Shown here: in pieces, positions 6,557-14,609 of the stretch
How positions within the stretch are numbered: position 1 is the stretch's first letter
How the letters are laid out: the number at the start of each line of letters is the position of its first letter
Assembly: GCA_017427945.1 (NCBI GenBank)
Contig: JAFRRT010000026.1
Span: forward strand, 1-64,000
Direction: 5' to 3'
Length of the DNA: 64,000 nucleotides
Source of the DNA: Muribaculaceae bacterium
Lineage (GTDB): Bacteria; Bacteroidota; Bacteroidia; Bacteroidales; Muribaculaceae
Translations under genes and position numbers: made by a program
Notes under the pieces: generated by a model
Database searches by the model: none
Told to the model about the DNA's origin: nothing
What the model saw: only the letters and a program-made list of their open reading frames with translations

Positions 6557-7550
6557 TGGTTTTCTTTATCAAACAGTTATCCAATATCACCAGTGCCGCC
6601 ATCGCCTCGACGATGGGCAGTGCCCGGTGCAGCACACAGGCATCGTGGCGTCCACGAGGCTGCAATGTCACGGGATTGCCGTCACGGTCAACGGCAGGCA
6701 CATCACGCATGAGCGTGGGCACCGGCTTGAAGGCGATGCGCATGGTGATATCCTCGCCGTTGCTGATGCCGCCCTGAATGCCGCCCGAGTGGTTGGTTAC
6801 GGTGCCGATGGAACCGTCAGGGCGTTTCCCGAACAGGTCCATCACCTCACTGCCACGCTTGGCAGCCATATCGAAACCGTCGCCGTAGTCGAAGCCATGC
6901 ACCGACGGGATGCTCATCATCGCCGCTGCCAGTTGGGCATGGAGTTTGCCGAACAGCGGCTCACCCAAGCCAGCAAGAGCGCCCTTGACAGCGCAGGCGA
7001 TGATGCCACCTAGGGTGTCGCCCTCGCGTTGAGCTTCGGCAATAGCGGTCTCCATCTCACGTTCATCGGTCACGCTACCCACCTGCGCCACACGCGCCTC
7101 GACAGATATACCAAGGGTTGACAAGGCCTGCATGGCGATGCCGCCTGCCACCACGCGGGCCACCGTCTCGCGCGCCGAAGCACGGCCGCCACCACGCGGG
7201 TCGCGGATGCCGTATTTCGCCTGCCAGGTGTAGTCGGCATGGTTGGGACGATAACAGTCAGCGAGTTGTTCATAGTCCTTACTGCGGGCGTCGGTGTTGC
7301 GCACGACGAAGCCGATGGGCGTTCCCAAGGTCTTGCCCTGCAGGATGCCCGAGAGCACCTCTACCCTATCCTGCTCGTCGCGGGTGCTGCTGCCCACGGT
7401 CTGTCCCGTGCGACGGCGGTCCACAAAGCGCTGCAACGCGTCTAAATCAATGTCCACACCGGCGGGCATGCCGTCGAGCACGCCACCCATGGCGGGCCCG
7501 TGTGACTCACCAAAGGTGGTGAGCGTCAATATCTTTCCTATTGTATTCAT
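6546..7550 (-). CDS. aroC: Chorismate synthase
   Basis: Converts 5-enolpyruvylshikimate 3-phosphate to chorismate with reduced FMN as cofactor, the last step of the shikimate pathway to aromatic amino acids and folate. The 334-residue chain starts GKILTLTTFGESHGPA (signature 1), continues with RRRTGQ, and carries 'YRPNHADYTW' and 'DPRGGGRASARET' (signature 2), then 'HSGGIQGGISNGEDI' and 'GRHDACVLHRALPIVEA'. It is about 20 residues shorter than the common 350-360 but has all motifs. It overlaps the upstream deacylase gene by four bases and the thioesterase gene downstream by eleven, which implies translational coupling. Confidence 0.97.
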   Translation of the reverse strand: MNTIGKILTLTTFGESHGPAMGGVLDGMPAGVDIDLDALQRFVDRRRTGQTVGSSTRDEQDRVEVLSGILQGKTLGTPIGFVVRNTDARSKDYEQLADCYRPNHADYTWQAKYGIRDPRGGGRASARETVARVVAGGIAMQALSTLGISVEARVAQVGSVTDEREMETAIAEAQREGDTLGGIIACAVKGALAGLGEPLFGKLHAQLAAAMMSIPSVHGFDYGDGFDMAAKRGSEVMDLFGKRPDGSIGTVTNHSGGIQGGISNGEDITMRIAFKPVPTLMRDVPAVDRDGNPVTLQPRGRHDACVLHRALPIVEAMAALVILDNCLIKKTNGL

Positions 7551-8038
7551 TCTGTCTTTTCGGCTATGAGGTCAACAAGTTCGGCGCCGACAAAATCGGC
7601 AAGCGCCTGCGGGTGAATCTTGAACTGGAGGCCACGCACCCCGGCACTGACGTAGATGTAGTCATAAAGGATGCAGGACTCGTCCATAAAGGTGGGAAAC
7701 GGCTTTTTCATGCCCACTGGTGAGCAGCCGCCACGAATGTAACCCGTCGTAGGCAGCAGTTCCTTCATGGGAATAAGGTCCACCTTTTTGTTGCCCGACA
7801 CCTTGGCGGCCTTCTTCAGGTCCACCTCCTCGGCACCGGGAATGACGCACACCAAGTGACCCGTCTTGTCGCCTTGCAGGATGAGCGTCTTGAACACCTG
7901 GTCGATGTCCTCTCCCAACTGGTCAGCTATGTGTTGGGCGCCCAGGTCGGTCTCGTCCACCTCATAGGGGATGAGCTCATACTGAATCTCGGCGGCATCC
8001 AGCAGACGCGCTGCGTTGGTCTTAGCATTTTTTTTCAT
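7547..8038 (-). CDS. ybaK: Cys-tRNA(Pro)/Cys-tRNA(Cys) deacylase, YbaK family
   Basis: A 163-residue single-domain editing protein. In the family it hydrolyses Cys wrongly attached to tRNA(Pro) after prolyl-tRNA synthetase mischarging. The YbaK/EbsC fold is recognised by 'TNAARLLDAAEIQYELIPYE', 'DQVFKTLILQGDKTG', 'VCVIPGAEEVDLKKAAK' and the loop 'GYIRGGCSPVGMKKPFPTF', which holds the conserved Gly-Gly-x-Ser-Pro-x-Gly segment of the active site. It heads the three-gene operon with aroC. A -7 box (8059-8066) lies 21 bases upstream and overlaps the promoter of the divergent thioredoxin-like gene. Confidence 0.93.
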   Translation of the reverse strand: MKKNAKTNAARLLDAAEIQYELIPYEVDETDLGAQHIADQLGEDIDQVFKTLILQGDKTGHLVCVIPGAEEVDLKKAAKVSGNKKVDLIPMKELLPTTGYIRGGCSPVGMKKPFPTFMDESCILYDYIYVSAGVRGLQFKIHPQALADFVGAELVDLIAEKTE

Positions 8039-8058
8039 CGTTTCGTTAGTTTATTCGG

Positions 8059-8076
8059 CAAAGTTACTTAATTTTG
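8059..8076. promoter_or_regulatory. Divergent overlapping -7 boxes
   Basis: The minus strand reads TAACTTTG at 8059-8066 for the ybaK-like operon, and the plus strand reads TAATTTTG at 8069-8076 for the thioredoxin-like gene. Only two bases separate the two boxes, so polymerase binding to one should hinder the other. Confidence 0.6.
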
Positions 8077-8124
8077 CACGAATTTTATCATCATAGCGAA
8101 CAAATTTTAAGAATAAAAATAGAA

Positions 8125-9363
8125 ATGAAGAAACTCATTTTAACTGCAATCATCGCCATCACCGCATGGTGTGCCACACACGCCCAGTCGGCTCCTGCCC
8201 CCGAGAGGTATAACGAGCTGATTGAGCAAGTTGCCCAACTGGACCAGCGCAAAGCCGAGTTCCTGATGAAAGCCACAATGGAAACGCTGACCAAGGACCC
8301 CAAGGGCTACCGTCAGATGTTGGAGCTCGCCGAGAAACGCTTCAGCGATCCCGCTGACCCCATCCACAACGAGGGTGTATATCTTGAAGTGCTCAAGCAC
8401 GCCTCCGAGAACTATGTCCTCAGCGCTGCCGAGCGCGAGAAACAGCGTTTGCTGCTCGTGGGTGCCAAAAAGAACATGATAGGTAAGGAAGCGACCGACT
8501 TTGACTACGTCACCGCCAAGGACAAGACCGTCCACCACCTCAAGGACCTCAAGGCCGACAACATCCTGATTTACTTCAACAACCCCGATTGCGAGTCTTG
8601 CGAAGCCGTCAAGGAGCGCCTCGCCAAGAGCGAACTCATCAACCAGCTCGTGAACGACAAAAAGCTCATCGTGCTGGCAATCTACCCCTATGATGACCAG
8701 AAGCTGTGGAAGAAAGCCAAATATCCCTCGATGATGATCAACGGCTGGAACCAGAGCCGCCAGATTGAATACAACGAGCTCTATGACCTGCCCACCCTGC
8801 CCTGCTTCTATCTGCTGGACAAGGAATACAAGGTCCTCATCAAGAACGAGGGCAGCCTGAACAAGGTCGAGGCCAAGCTCAAGGAACTCACCACTGCCGC
8901 TCCCGTTGGTCCGGCACCCGAGCCCCCCACGGCAAAACCCGAGGCAAAGCCTGAGAGCAAACCCATGCCTAAAGCCACTCTCGCTCCTGCTGATGACCCC
9001 AACACCGCACGCAGCGAGCAAATGCTGGGTTACATTCTCGATAACAAGGGTCAAGACTTGTACGACAACCTCTCGGACAAGATGAAATCACAAATTCCTG
9101 CCGGAGCATTTGACAACACCATTATCAAAGTCGAGGAGCAGATGGGCGCATACCAGAGCCATGAACCCTGGGAAATCAGGCAGCTTCCTGGCACAGAGAT
9201 GAACGCCTATAGCACGGTTATGAGTTTTGAAAAAGGAAAAGCTTCTTTCCTGATTGTCTTTGAAGAGGACGGAAAGGTTGGCGGCATCAACATGAGCCCC
9301 ATGAATAACGTCAAAGCAAGGACAAGACCTGCAGCGCCTGCTGCCGATCCCGCCAAGGAATAA
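8125..9363 (+). CDS. Secreted thioredoxin-like protein with C-terminal DUF3887-like domain
   Basis: A 412-residue exported protein. I chose the ATG at 8125 because a signal peptide (residues 1-21, ending THAQ) follows at once. An N-terminal helical region (about 22-115) resembles the DUF5106 family often fused to thioredoxins in Bacteroidales. The thioredoxin-like fold follows, with a CESC redox motif at C156-C159 and the cis-Pro segment 'YDLPTLPCFYLLD'. A Pro/Lys/Ala linker (about 260-285) leads to a domain resembling DUF3887 (about 297-395). It probably reduces or rearranges disulfides in the periplasm. The extra domain and linker are unusual additions to the thioredoxin core. Confidence 0.75.
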   Translation: MKKLILTAIIAITAWCATHAQSAPAPERYNELIEQVAQLDQRKAEFLMKATMETLTKDPKGYRQMLELAEKRFSDPADPIHNEGVYLEVLKHASENYVLSAAEREKQRLLLVGAKKNMIGKEATDFDYVTAKDKTVHHLKDLKADNILIYFNNPDCESCEAVKERLAKSELINQLVNDKKLIVLAIYPYDDQKLWKKAKYPSMMINGWNQSRQIEYNELYDLPTLPCFYLLDKEYKVLIKNEGSLNKVEAKLKELTTAAPVGPAPEPPTAKPEAKPESKPMPKATLAPADDPNTARSEQMLGYILDNKGQDLYDNLSDKMKSQIPAGAFDNTIIKVEEQMGAYQSHEPWEIRQLPGTEMNAYSTVMSFEKGKASFLIVFEEDGKVGGINMSPMNNVKARTRPAAPAADPAKE

Positions 9364-9374
9364 CAACAGCACGG

Positions 9375-9389
9375 AGCCTGAACAAGGCT
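9375..9389. terminator. Weak hairpin between convergent genes
   Basis: A five-base stem (agcct and aggct) with a five-base loop, followed by an A-rich run. It is the only candidate stop signal between the thioredoxin-like gene and luxS. Confidence 0.35.
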
Positions 9390-9397
9390 AAAAAGAA

Positions 9398-9883
9398 TTA
9401 ATCCTCAGGATATACGAGGTTTTCGGGTTGAATGTTCTCGAGAACCTCGTAATAGTATTTGCGGGCCTCCCATTTTGCCATGGGCAGGTTGTTGAGCATG
9501 TAGTTGCCGCAATCGTGGGCGTTGGCGCCGGGAATCTCGCCGTCGAAGTCGGCAATCCACTGGAACAGTTCCCGCATCAGCGGCACGATGTCACGGCTCT
9601 CGAGGTCGCCCTTCAAGAGCAGGTAATTGCCCGTGCAGCAGCCCATCGGACCCCAATAGACCACCTTGTCGGCCCAATCTTTGTTGTTGCGCAGCCAAGT
9701 TGCCGCCAGATGCTCGATGGTGTGTATGGCGCTCTGACTGATGGCGGGTTCGCGGTTAGGCAACTTCATGCGGATGTCAAACGTGGTGACCACGTCACCG
9801 CCTGCCAGATAGTCCTTGCGCGAGACATAGATGCCGCGCAGCAACCTCGTGTGGTCAATCTTGAAACTTGCAATCTTTTCCAT
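9398..9883 (-). CDS. luxS: S-ribosylhomocysteine lyase (AI-2 synthase)
   Basis: Splits S-ribosylhomocysteine into homocysteine and 4,5-dihydroxy-2,3-pentanedione, the precursor of autoinducer 2, in the cytoplasm. The 161-residue chain has the metal ligands H54 and H58 in 'HTIEH' and C125 in 'AHDCGNY', and the catalytic Cys in 'MGCCTGNYLL' (C82). The N-terminal 'DHTRLLRGIYVSRKD' matches the family. It follows mtnN on the same strand, 38 bases downstream, so the two steps of the activated methyl cycle are encoded together. Confidence 0.97.
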   Translation of the reverse strand: MEKIASFKIDHTRLLRGIYVSRKDYLAGGDVVTTFDIRMKLPNREPAISQSAIHTIEHLAATWLRNNKDWADKVVYWGPMGCCTGNYLLLKGDLESRDIVPLMRELFQWIADFDGEIPGANAHDCGNYMLNNLPMAKWEARKYYYEVLENIQPENLVYPED

Positions 9884-9921
9884 ATTATAATCGCTATTCC
9901 TTAGTTGTCATTCCTAACCTT

Positions 9922-10599
9922 TTACAGCTTGTTGATCATGTCTTGCAACTGCAAGAATGTCTCTTGCGGGGCGTCGTTCCAGAAGTCGAGGTACTGACGC
10001 GTGTTGTCGTGGCTGGCACCCGGCGAGTCGCTGATGACACGCAGTGCGAGGAACGGCACCTTGTTCAAGTAGCATACCTGGGCAATGGCACCTGACTCCA
10101 TGTCCACAGCCAGCGCATCCGGGAAATTGCCCTTGATGCGCTCCACTTGTTCCATCGTGTCGATGAACTGGTCGCCCGAACAGATGAGACCCTTATGGAT
10201 GTCGTCTCGCTCGGGAAGCAGCTCAAGAAGTCGCTCTGCCCCTTCGAAATACAGCGGCAGGCCCTGCACTTGTCCCAACTCGCTCTCGGGGCCGCACCAC
10301 ACGTCGTGATAAGCGACACGTGCGCCCGCTACCATGTCCATCACGTTTACCGACTTGTCGGCTCCACCGGCGACACCGGTATTGATAACATAGTTGGGCG
10401 AGAAATTGTTCACCAGCATCAGGGCACCCATTGCAGCATTAACCTTACCGATGCCGCACTGCATGACCATAACGTCATGGCGGCCCACCTTGCCACGATG
10501 GAACTCAAAACCGCTCATGCGGCTTTCTTCACTATTCTGGAGCAACGGCAGGAGCAAATCCAGCTCCTTGCGCATCGCCACGATGATTCCAATCTTCAT
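9922..10599 (-). CDS. mtnN: 5'-methylthioadenosine/S-adenosylhomocysteine nucleosidase
   Basis: Removes adenine from S-adenosylhomocysteine and methylthioadenosine, producing the LuxS substrate. The 225-residue protein has the nucleoside phosphorylase fold: 'GIIVAMRKELDLLLPLL' at the start, 'VMQCGIGKVNAAMGALML', 'VINTGVAGG', 'FIDTMEQVERIK', 'AVDMESGAIAQVCY' with the substrate-binding Met-Glu, and 'RVISDSPG' with the catalytic Asp. A -7 box (TAATTTTG on the minus strand, 10622-10629) lies 22 bases upstream. Confidence 0.96.
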   Translation of the reverse strand: MKIGIIVAMRKELDLLLPLLQNSEESRMSGFEFHRGKVGRHDVMVMQCGIGKVNAAMGALMLVNNFSPNYVINTGVAGGADKSVNVMDMVAGARVAYHDVWCGPESELGQVQGLPLYFEGAERLLELLPERDDIHKGLICSGDQFIDTMEQVERIKGNFPDALAVDMESGAIAQVCYLNKVPFLALRVISDSPGASHDNTRQYLDFWNDAPQETFLQLQDMINKL

Positions 10600-10621
10600 A
10601 TCTATTAGTGTTTTCTTCGCA

Positions 10622-10678
10622 CAAAATTACAAAAAGTTTCTGGTTTTTAGTCCTTAGTCCTTAGTTTTTGTATCTTTG
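10622..10678. promoter_or_regulatory. Divergent promoter region of mtnN and the DUF1893 gene
   Basis: Minus-strand TAATTTTG at 10622-10629 serves mtnN-luxS and plus-strand TATCTTTG at 10671-10678 serves the DUF1893 gene, which starts only four bases later, so its message is essentially leaderless. Between the boxes is a short tandem repeat (agtcctt twice). Confidence 0.6.
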
Positions 10679-10682
10679 CTGC

Positions 10683-11093
10683 ATGAAAGAATTAGTTGAC
10701 ATCCTGCATACTGAGGGACTGACCCTGGTAGTGAGAAGTGAAGACGGCGAGTTGCACCGCTTTACCCAGCGCGGCGTGAAAGACCTGCTCACACTGGTGA
10801 CCGAGCAGCCCCAGGTGCTGCATGGCGCCATTGTCGCCGATAAGGCTGTGGGCAAGGCGGCAGCCGCCTGCATGGTGGTTGGCGGCATCAGGCAGGTGCA
10901 CGCCGACGTTATGAGCGAGCCTGCCCTCAAGTTGCTGGAGGCCCATCGCGTAACGGCCAGCTATGGCCAACTTGTGGACCACATCATAAACCGCGCAGGC
11001 ACCGACTGGTGCCCGATGGAACGCCTGAGCCGTGACATCGACGACCCCGCCGTCATCATCCAAAAAATCAAAGAGTTTTTCAAGTCTCATTAA
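10683..11093 (+). CDS. DUF1893-family protein
   Basis: A 136-residue cytoplasmic protein. The first 100 residues match the DUF1893 pattern as I remember it: 'LTLVVRSEDGELHRFTQRGVKDLL', then 'GAIVADKAVGKAAAACMVVGG', 'QVHADVMSEPALKLLEAH' and a WCPME segment near the end. Related domains are predicted to have a cytidine-deaminase-like fold, but no verified reaction is known to me. The C-terminus (IDDPAVIIQKIKEFFKSH) is an added helix. I chose the ATG at 10683 since it directly follows the promoter. Confidence 0.75.
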   Translation: MKELVDILHTEGLTLVVRSEDGELHRFTQRGVKDLLTLVTEQPQVLHGAIVADKAVGKAAAACMVVGGIRQVHADVMSEPALKLLEAHRVTASYGQLVDHIINRAGTDWCPMERLSRDIDDPAVIIQKIKEFFKSH

Positions 11094-11101
11094 TAAAAAA
11101 G

Positions 11102-11125
11102 CACCGGGGTCATGGAGCCCCGGTG
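11102..11125. terminator. Terminator between convergent genes
   Basis: Perfect eight-base arms (caccgggg and ccccggtg) with an eight-base loop. A run of six A's on the left becomes a U-run for transcripts arriving on the minus strand, so it stops the 11305-11931 gene well and the DUF1893 gene less strongly. Confidence 0.8.
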
Positions 11126-11304
11126 TACTTAATAAAACATCACTAATTTATTTCTGGCTGTGTTTTCAGGCTTCAGCGTTAGATTCTCGTTTACTCTATA
11201 GACACAACAAAAAGGCATTTTGCTTCATCAAAACGCCATTTTAACATAACTTTAACACAAAAGCAGCCCACCCGACGGTGAGCTGTTTCTTTATGAGTGA
11301 TTGG

Positions 11305-11931
11305 TTAGAAGCCGAAGCGATGTCCGTTCCACTTGAGCGTCCGCTCCTTCTTTCCACTGTCATGCCAATATGTGACCGTGATGTCCTTGCCAGTGCGCGG
11401 CAGGGCGAAGGTGTGCATTACATCCTCCACATCATATGCGGCCTCGAGGCCCCTGTGGTCATCACATAAGGTCATCGTTTTCTTGGCATTGTCATAGCGA
11501 TAGAACGTGATGCCGTCAAATTGGCCTGCATCGAACTTGCCATTTGTTAAGCTTACCACGTTCTTGGCAATCAGTTTGTGTTTTCCGTCAGCCTCATTCC
11601 AGTAACACATTTCTATGATCAGCACGTGTTCAAGCGTTTCATACGTAACGGAATACTCTAAGCGCACATAGCCGTTTTTCTCGTCGATGGTAAGTGTCTC
11701 GCCCTCCTGTGGCGGGAAGTCGCTATGGTAATTGTTCCATGTATCAGCAAAGAAATTGAATGCTTCATCGACACAACAATCTTCTTCATCGTTATCGGTA
11801 GCAGAAACCAAGGCCGATACAAAGTCGCTGATGGTGGGCTGTGCGCCTTTGTAATTCACTTTGATTACATCCTGTGCCGTTAATGCCAACGCAAAGCAGG
11901 CAAAAATGATTGCTAATGATTCTCTTTTCAT
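11305..11931 (-). CDS. Secreted protein of unknown function
   Basis: A 208-residue exported protein. The ATG at 11931 is chosen over one nine codons upstream because a signal peptide (KRESLAIIFACFALALTAQ) starts there. The mature part is acidic, with a CC pair near residue 60, a segment of beta strands ('GYVRLEYSVTYETLEHVLIIEMCYW', 'GITFYRYDNAKKTMTL') and a basic tail ending in WNGHRFGF. No known catalytic motif. It is probably a periplasmic or surface protein specific to the group. It is monocistronic between two terminators or gaps. Confidence 0.65.
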   Translation of the reverse strand: MKRESLAIIFACFALALTAQDVIKVNYKGAQPTISDFVSALVSATDNDEEDCCVDEAFNFFADTWNNYHSDFPPQEGETLTIDEKNGYVRLEYSVTYETLEHVLIIEMCYWNEADGKHKLIAKNVVSLTNGKFDAGQFDGITFYRYDNAKKTMTLCDDHRGLEAAYDVEDVMHTFALPRTGKDITVTYWHDSGKKERTLKWNGHRFGF

Positions 11932-12029
11932 ATCATTTGGATTTTGATTACGATGCAAATATACAAAAATTGTTCCAACTTAATTATATGTTTCATTTAC
12001 CACCATGCGCATGCCTGCAAACGCTTCAA

Positions 12030-13139
12030 TTACAATTCTGCTTCCTTGAGTTTCTCGGCATTCTCGGCAACGATGAGGTGATCGATGCAATCCTGGATGT
12101 CGCCGTCCATAAAGGCGGGCAGGTTGTAGATGGTGTAGCCAATGCGGTGATCAGTGATGCGGCCCTGCGGGTAGTTGTAAGTGCGTATTTTTGCCGAGCG
12201 GTCGCCCGTCGAGACCAGCGTCTTGCGGCGTGAAGCGATGTCATCGACATACTTTTGATGCTCGTGGTCATAGATGAAGGTGCGCAGACGCGCCAATGCC
12301 CTCTCCTTGTTCTTGGGCTGGTCACGCGTCTCGGTACACTCGATGAGGATTTCCTGCTGTTCACCCGTGTTGGGGTTAGTCCACATGTAACGCAGACGCA
12401 CACCGCTGTTCACCTTGTTCACGTTCTGGCCACCGGCACCGCCGCTGCGGAAGGTGTCCCACTTGATTTCACCCTCGTTGATATGGACGTCAAAAGGCTC
12501 GGCCTCGGGCAACACTGCCACGCTCGCAGCACTGGTGTGAACACGGCCCTGCGTCTCGGTTACTGGCACACGCTGCACGCGGTGCACGCCCGACTCATAC
12601 TTCAGCGTGCCATAAACGTTGTCGCCCGTGATACTGAATACCACTTCCTTGAAGCCACCCACGGCACCCTCGCTGCAACTGGACATCTGCACATTCCAGC
12701 CGCGCGTCTCGCAGAAGCGGGTGTACATGCGTGCGAGGTCTCCGGCAAACAGTGCAGCCTCGTCGCCACCCGTACCGCCTCGAATCTCGAGCACCACGTT
12801 CTTGCTGTCCTCAGGGTCCTCGGGGATGAGCAGCAGCTTGATTTCCTCCTCCATCTTGGGAACCTCGGCCTGATTGGCTTCGATTTCCTCACGCGCCATG
12901 GCACGCAGGTCCTCGTCGGTCTCGGTGTCAAGCACAGCCTTGGCCTGCTCAATGTCCTCGAGCAACTTGCGGTAACGGTTAGTCGCGGCAAGCAGAGTCT
13001 CAAGGCTCTTGTATTCCTTGGTGAGTTTGACATATCGCCGCTGGTCGGCGATGACGTTAGGATCGGTGATGAGGGTTCCGATTTCCTCGAAGCGGGCATC
13101 CAGACCTTCCAAACGTTGTAGCAATGTATTTTCTGCCAT
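12030..13139 (-). CDS. prfA: Peptide chain release factor 1
   Basis: Recognises UAA and UAG stop codons and triggers release of the finished protein from the ribosome. The 369-residue chain has the stop-codon recognition tripeptide PVT (192-194, the position of PAT/PVT in release factor 1) and the GGQ catalytic motif at 236-238 in RSGGAGGQNVNKVNSGVRL. The N-terminal coiled domain and C-terminal 'DHRIGYTIYNL' segment match the family. Length is normal. The closely following metallophosphoesterase gene lies upstream on the same strand, 21 bases away, so the two may share a message. Confidence 0.97.
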   Translation of the reverse strand: MAENTLLQRLEGLDARFEEIGTLITDPNVIADQRRYVKLTKEYKSLETLLAATNRYRKLLEDIEQAKAVLDTETDEDLRAMAREEIEANQAEVPKMEEEIKLLLIPEDPEDSKNVVLEIRGGTGGDEAALFAGDLARMYTRFCETRGWNVQMSSCSEGAVGGFKEVVFSITGDNVYGTLKYESGVHRVQRVPVTETQGRVHTSAASVAVLPEAEPFDVHINEGEIKWDTFRSGGAGGQNVNKVNSGVRLRYMWTNPNTGEQQEILIECTETRDQPKNKERALARLRTFIYDHEHQKYVDDIASRRKTLVSTGDRSAKIRTYNYPQGRITDHRIGYTIYNLPAFMDGDIQDCIDHLIVAENAEKLKEAEL

Positions 13140-13160
13140 TTATTTTAGTTTTTGTTAGTG

Positions 13161-14528
13161 TTATCGTTTTATTCTCTCGGGATGGAGATTGACGTATTCC
13201 TCGATGCGTTTAGCGAATTTCGCATCTTTTTTGTTAGTGGGATCGGGAGTGAAGTCCAGATTCTCGGGGATGTCCTGGCCTAAGTCACGGACAGGACGCC
13301 AACTGAAATTCTTATCCGGATCCATGACAATCAGCAGGGAGTCGTATAAAGCGTGAGTATTGGCATCATAGGCGGCCATCGCCAAGGTGTCGCCATAGAC
13401 GGTCACCGTCTGGTAGTAACGGCTGGAGATGCCGAACTTGTCGAAGCGCTCATCGAAATGGATGCGGTAGTTCTTGGGCGAGCAGTGGCTGACGGTATAG
13501 ACGGGTGCCTCTAGAGCCCCGTTTTTGAAATGACCCGTCATGCGGGCATAGGCGTGTTCGTGACCTTGCAGCACCAAGTCAACGCCGTATTGATTCACAA
13601 AGTCGTCGAACATCCACCGCAGGATAGCGTTGTTCTTGCCTTTGATGGAATAGAGCGGATGATGAAGCACCAGAATCTTCCATTTCGCCTGGCTCTGCTC
13701 CAGCTGCTCTTTGAGCCACTGGCGCTGGCTCCACAGGTAGAAGAACTCGCGGTTGCTGTCAAGCACAAAAAGTTGCGCATCGCCATAGCGCAAGGTATAG
13801 ACCATGTTATCATCGACCTTGGAGTCGAGGAAATAGGAGAACACGAGCGGGAAGCGGCGTTCCAGGCGTTGGATAATGCCCTTGAAGTAATCGTGATTGC
13901 CCGTCACGTTGAGGACGGGAAGCGCCTGCCCTATGCTGTCGAGCGTACGGAAGGTCTCGGCCCAGTATTGATTGGCGGGACGCTCGGTGAGGTCACCGCC
14001 GCACACCAGGAACTCCACTTCGGGATGATGCGCCCAAGCCTCAAGCAACAAGCGGTTGGCGATGCCGCCGATGGTGTCTTGCACGTCACCGACGAAGAGG
14101 AACGAGAAGCGGTCACGGCTCTGGGCATAGGTACGGAACTCATGCCAGGGCGAACGGTCATTGCCGCTCACCACACAATAACGGTAATGCCTGTCGGGCT
14201 TCAACTGGCGCAGGCGGGCAACATAGTAGGCCGCCTTGCCCTTGCGTGAGGCAAACACCTCACCCTTGGCCTCGATGCTGGCCGTGTCGCTGTCCTCCAC
14301 GCACACCAGTTCCAGATGAGAGGGCCGCAGCACAGTGTCGCACTGCCAGCTGACGTTACGGGACGACTCATCGCTGTCGCCAAAGGTGAGCAGCACATGG
14401 GCGGGAGTCATCAGCGGCTCGACCGCCAACTCCTCGGGGTTGCCGAACCACACGCTCCAGCGCATCGCTACCCAAGCAGTCAGGGCAACAACGAGCAGCA
14501 ATAAACCATATCGCAGCCACTTCTTCAT
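13161..14528 (-). CDS. Membrane-anchored metallophosphoesterase with N-terminal Fn3-like domain
   Basis: A 455-residue protein. I chose the ATG at 14528 (MKKWLRYG followed by a hydrophobic helix, residues 8-22). An Fn3-like region (about 40-130) resembles the purple acid phosphatase N-terminal domain. The calcineurin-like phosphoesterase core follows with 'FLFVGDVQD', 'VCGGDLTERP', 'VLNVTGNHDY', 'ILVLHHPLYS' and 'GHEHAYARM', which together give the five blocks of dimetal ligands. The substrate is unknown. It probably faces the periplasm. It is divergent from the LtaS-like gene and both start beside a perfect palindrome. Confidence 0.88.
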   Translation of the reverse strand: MKKWLRYGLLLLVVALTAWVAMRWSVWFGNPEELAVEPLMTPAHVLLTFGDSDESSRNVSWQCDTVLRPSHLELVCVEDSDTASIEAKGEVFASRKGKAAYYVARLRQLKPDRHYRYCVVSGNDRSPWHEFRTYAQSRDRFSFLFVGDVQDTIGGIANRLLLEAWAHHPEVEFLVCGGDLTERPANQYWAETFRTLDSIGQALPVLNVTGNHDYFKGIIQRLERRFPLVFSYFLDSKVDDNMVYTLRYGDAQLFVLDSNREFFYLWSQRQWLKEQLEQSQAKWKILVLHHPLYSIKGKNNAILRWMFDDFVNQYGVDLVLQGHEHAYARMTGHFKNGALEAPVYTVSHCSPKNYRIHFDERFDKFGISSRYYQTVTVYGDTLAMAAYDANTHALYDSLLIVMDPDKNFSWRPVRDLGQDIPENLDFTPDPTNKKDAKFAKRIEEYVNLHPERIKR

Positions 14529-14544
14529 CGGTTCAAAAATCTGT

Positions 14545-14587
14545 TGCAAAATTAGGCAGAATTATCGGAATTCTGCCTAATTTTGCA
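14545..14587. promoter_or_regulatory. Perfect 43-bp palindrome with two facing -7 boxes
   Basis: Two perfect 19-base arms surround a five-base centre (atcgg). Each arm ends in TAATTTTGCA on its outward-facing strand, an exact TAnnTTTG box, so one box points at the metallophosphoesterase (ATG at 14528) and the other at the LtaS-like gene (ATG at 14610). This is a divergent promoter and may also be a dimer-binding operator. As RNA it would form a strong hairpin. Confidence 0.7.
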
Positions 14588-14609
14588 TCGTAAAAAGAAA
14601 ACTCCAGAC

